NCBI RefSeq assembly: GCF_002095395.1 | Contig: NZ_MJEI01000083.1 | Location: 18,261-82,260, forward strand | Direction: 5' to 3' | Source of the DNA: Williamsia sp. 1135 | GTDB lineage: Bacteria > Actinomycetota > Actinomycetes > Mycobacteriales > Mycobacteriaceae | DNA: 64,000 nt | Part shown: one piece after another, positions 62,596 through 64,000 of the stretch | Position numbering within the stretch: position 1 is the stretch's first letter | Layout: each line of letters starts with the position of its first letter | Notes under the pieces: model-generated | Seen by the model: only the letters and a program-made list of their open reading frames with translations | Database searches by the model: none | Told to the model about the DNA's origin: nothing | Translations under genes and position numbers: made by a program

Positions 62596-64000
62596 ATAGG
62601 GTTCATTGTTGTTGTGACCTGCGTTGATAGTGGTGTTGTCGGGCTCGGTATTGGTGTTTTCGTCGCCAGAGTGACCAGCGGAGGGGGTCAGCGATGGCAT
62701 GCAGTGGTGTGAGGACGAGGATCGTGAAGAGTTTGCGGAACTCGTTGACCGACAACCGGATCAGTCCAGGTTCTGAGGGTTGGGCCAGGCGTTCAGTGGC
62801 GGTATGCACGGCCAGGAAGGCGTGCGCAGCCATGACCAAGGTAATCCAGCGGTGCCAGGACGTCCACGTCCGCACTTGATGCTGATCCAGACCGGTCAGG
62901 CCTTTGCCGCTCTGGAACGATTCCTCGACCGTCCACCGCCGCCCGGCGACTCGGACGTACTGGTTCAGCGGCACCGGTGCCGGGCTGTAGCAGCGATAGA
63001 AGGCGAGCTCGCCGGAGCTATCGTTGCGCCGCACCAACACGTGACAGAGGCCAACATCGGGACGCTCGGTGGTCGCGATCAAGGCCCAGGAGTACCAGCG
63101 GTGTCCTTTGCTACCGGCGCCGGCAGACATCTTGTGCCAGGACCGCGGCGGTAGATTCTCAGCAAGGGCATCGACCCGGATCTTCCCGGCGGCTGTGGGG
63201 ACCTGCCGATTGCATCCGACGGCCAGGACGTAGCCGATCTGTCTGTTGTGCAACGCTTTTCGTAGGTTCGGGTCTGCGCCGTACACTTCATCGCCAGCGA
63301 CCCACGAGGCCGGAACGTCGGCGTCGAGGGCCGCCTCGACCAGCGTGGTTGCCAGGGCTGGTTTGGTAGCGAACTCGACCGTGTCAGGGACCCCGGCCTT
63401 GGTCCTTCGCTGCGGGTCGGTGGCCCAGGTGTGCTGCGGCAGGTACAGCGCTCGGTCGATCAGGGTGTGTCCGCGAGCGGCGGCGTAGGTCAGGTAGACC
63501 GCGACCTGACAGTTCTCCGTGCGTCCGGCGGTTCCGGTGTACTGGCGTTGTACCCCAACGGTGTTGGTGCCCTTCTTCAAGTCGCCGGTCTCATCAACGA
63601 CAAGCACCGCATCAGGGTCGGCCAGGTGGTCGATGACATAGCTGCGAACGTCATCGCGGACCAGATCAGCGTCCCATTTAGCGCGGGACAGCAAGTGCTG
63701 CAGTCGGTCAGGGGTGCCATGGCCCGATAGTTCGGCGATAGTCCAGCAGTTCTTGGAACCTATATCGGCCAGCAAACCCAGCACCAGCGCACCGGCGTTG
63801 CGTCGTGCTTCGACCCGCGCGAACCGCGACGAGAACGACTCCAACAACCCATCCAGGCCCGCATGCCACCGCTCATGGTCTACCCTCAGTGCTGCGGTTG
63901 CCGCAGCTGATCTGGATGTCTTCACAAACTCGAGATCATGCCGCGGCAACCGCGCCTACCAGCGCAAACACGCCGAAACTACCTATCTACGGCTGTAGTA
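62582..64000. mobile_element. Insertion sequence, IS701 family, complete
   Basis: 1419 bases bounded by perfect 19-base inverted repeats: TACTACAGCCGTAGATAGG at 62582-62600 and its complement at 63982-64000. One transposase gene on the minus strand fills it. The right end coincides with the end of the window, so the element is complete if the repeat starts at TACTAC. Confidence 0.88.
62603..63949 (-). CDS. IS701-family DDE transposase
   Basis: A 448-residue transposase. The first catalytic aspartate is in VLVVDETGDLKKGTNTVGVQRQYTGTAGRTENCQ, the family hallmark; the second in SWVAGDEVYG, and the glutamate in GRRWTVEESFQSGKGLTGLDQHQVR. The frame is intact, so the element may still be active. 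The start at 63949 has no strong ribosome site. Confidence 0.92.
   Translation of the reverse strand: MPRHDLEFVKTSRSAAATAALRVDHERWHAGLDGLLESFSSRFARVEARRNAGALVLGLLADIGSKNCWTIAELSGHGTPDRLQHLLSRAKWDADLVRDDVRSYVIDHLADPDAVLVVDETGDLKKGTNTVGVQRQYTGTAGRTENCQVAVYLTYAAARGHTLIDRALYLPQHTWATDPQRRTKAGVPDTVEFATKPALATTLVEAALDADVPASWVAGDEVYGADPNLRKALHNRQIGYVLAVGCNRQVPTAAGKIRVDALAENLPPRSWHKMSAGAGSKGHRWYSWALIATTERPDVGLCHVLVRRNDSSGELAFYRCYSPAPVPLNQYVRVAGRRWTVEESFQSGKGLTGLDQHQVRTWTSWHRWITLVMAAHAFLAVHTATERLAQPSEPGLIRLSVNEFRKLFTILVLTPLHAIADPLRWSLWRRKHQYRARQHHYQRRSQQQ

Noticed and set aside
1..64000. CRISPR arrays, rRNA, tRNA genes, phage integrase
   Set aside because: No regularly spaced repeats, no recognisable tRNA or rRNA sequence and no integrase gene were seen by eye.

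Overview
The window is GC-rich, gene-dense actinobacterial chromosome. Its core carries the arabinogalactan/mycolate locus of mycolic-acid bacteria (AftD, TmaT-like acyltransferase, PgfA-like DUF3068 protein, MtrP-like methyltransferase, MmpL3) in the gene order known from Mycobacterium tuberculosis Rv0206c to Rv0243. That points to Mycobacteriales outside Mycobacterium; Gordonia, Williamsia or Rhodococcus-like is an inference from memory, with no search run.

Layout. (1) 1-8045, minus strand: part of a siderophore NRPS cluster. In transcription order it encodes an aryl carrier protein, a 3-dehydroshikimate dehydratase, an aryl-AMP ligase, an amino-acid N-hydroxylase, an MbtH protein, a PanD-type aspartate decarboxylase, a formyltransferase fused to half a condensation domain, a degenerate epimerase-like piece, and the start of an NRPS that leaves the window. 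The set predicts a mixed catecholate/hydroxamate siderophore built from 3,4-dihydroxybenzoate, N-hydroxy (probably N-formyl) ornithine or lysine, and perhaps beta-alanine. (2) 8285-15384: iron-siderophore handling: a binding lipoprotein (frameshifted), a heterodimeric ABC transporter with complementary degenerate ATPase halves, a MerR regulator, an SDR with an internal stop, and a siderophore-interacting flavoprotein under a probable IdeR box. (3) 15515-23600: sugar MFS porter, the fadA2/fabG4/htdX fatty-acid block with a TetR regulator that shares an operator motif with it, LpqI, and a universal stress protein. (4) 23596-43243: cell-envelope block (DUF2613, AftD, acyltransferase, DUF3068, membrane protein, GT4, methyltransferase, FtsX/LolD-type ABC system), interrupted by an F420-type oxidoreductase, a flippase, an EamA exporter and a MocR regulator. 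(5) 43480-53463: pckG, two P-loop-like proteins, trmB, NYN protein, mmpL3. (6) 53467-60508: small regulator/enzyme pairs, three of them with TetR regulators, and two broken membrane genes. (7) 60509-64000: island-like end with a broken HEPN/abortive-infection-type gene and a complete IS701-family element whose right end is the last base of the window.

Several genes are interrupted: in-frame TAG at 1448, 14305 and 61714; single-base shifts near 8911, 53809 and 61260. Some may be real decay and some may be assembly error; reads would decide. Many convergent gene ends carry long near-perfect palindromes without T-tracts. No rRNA, tRNA or CRISPR array was recognised.
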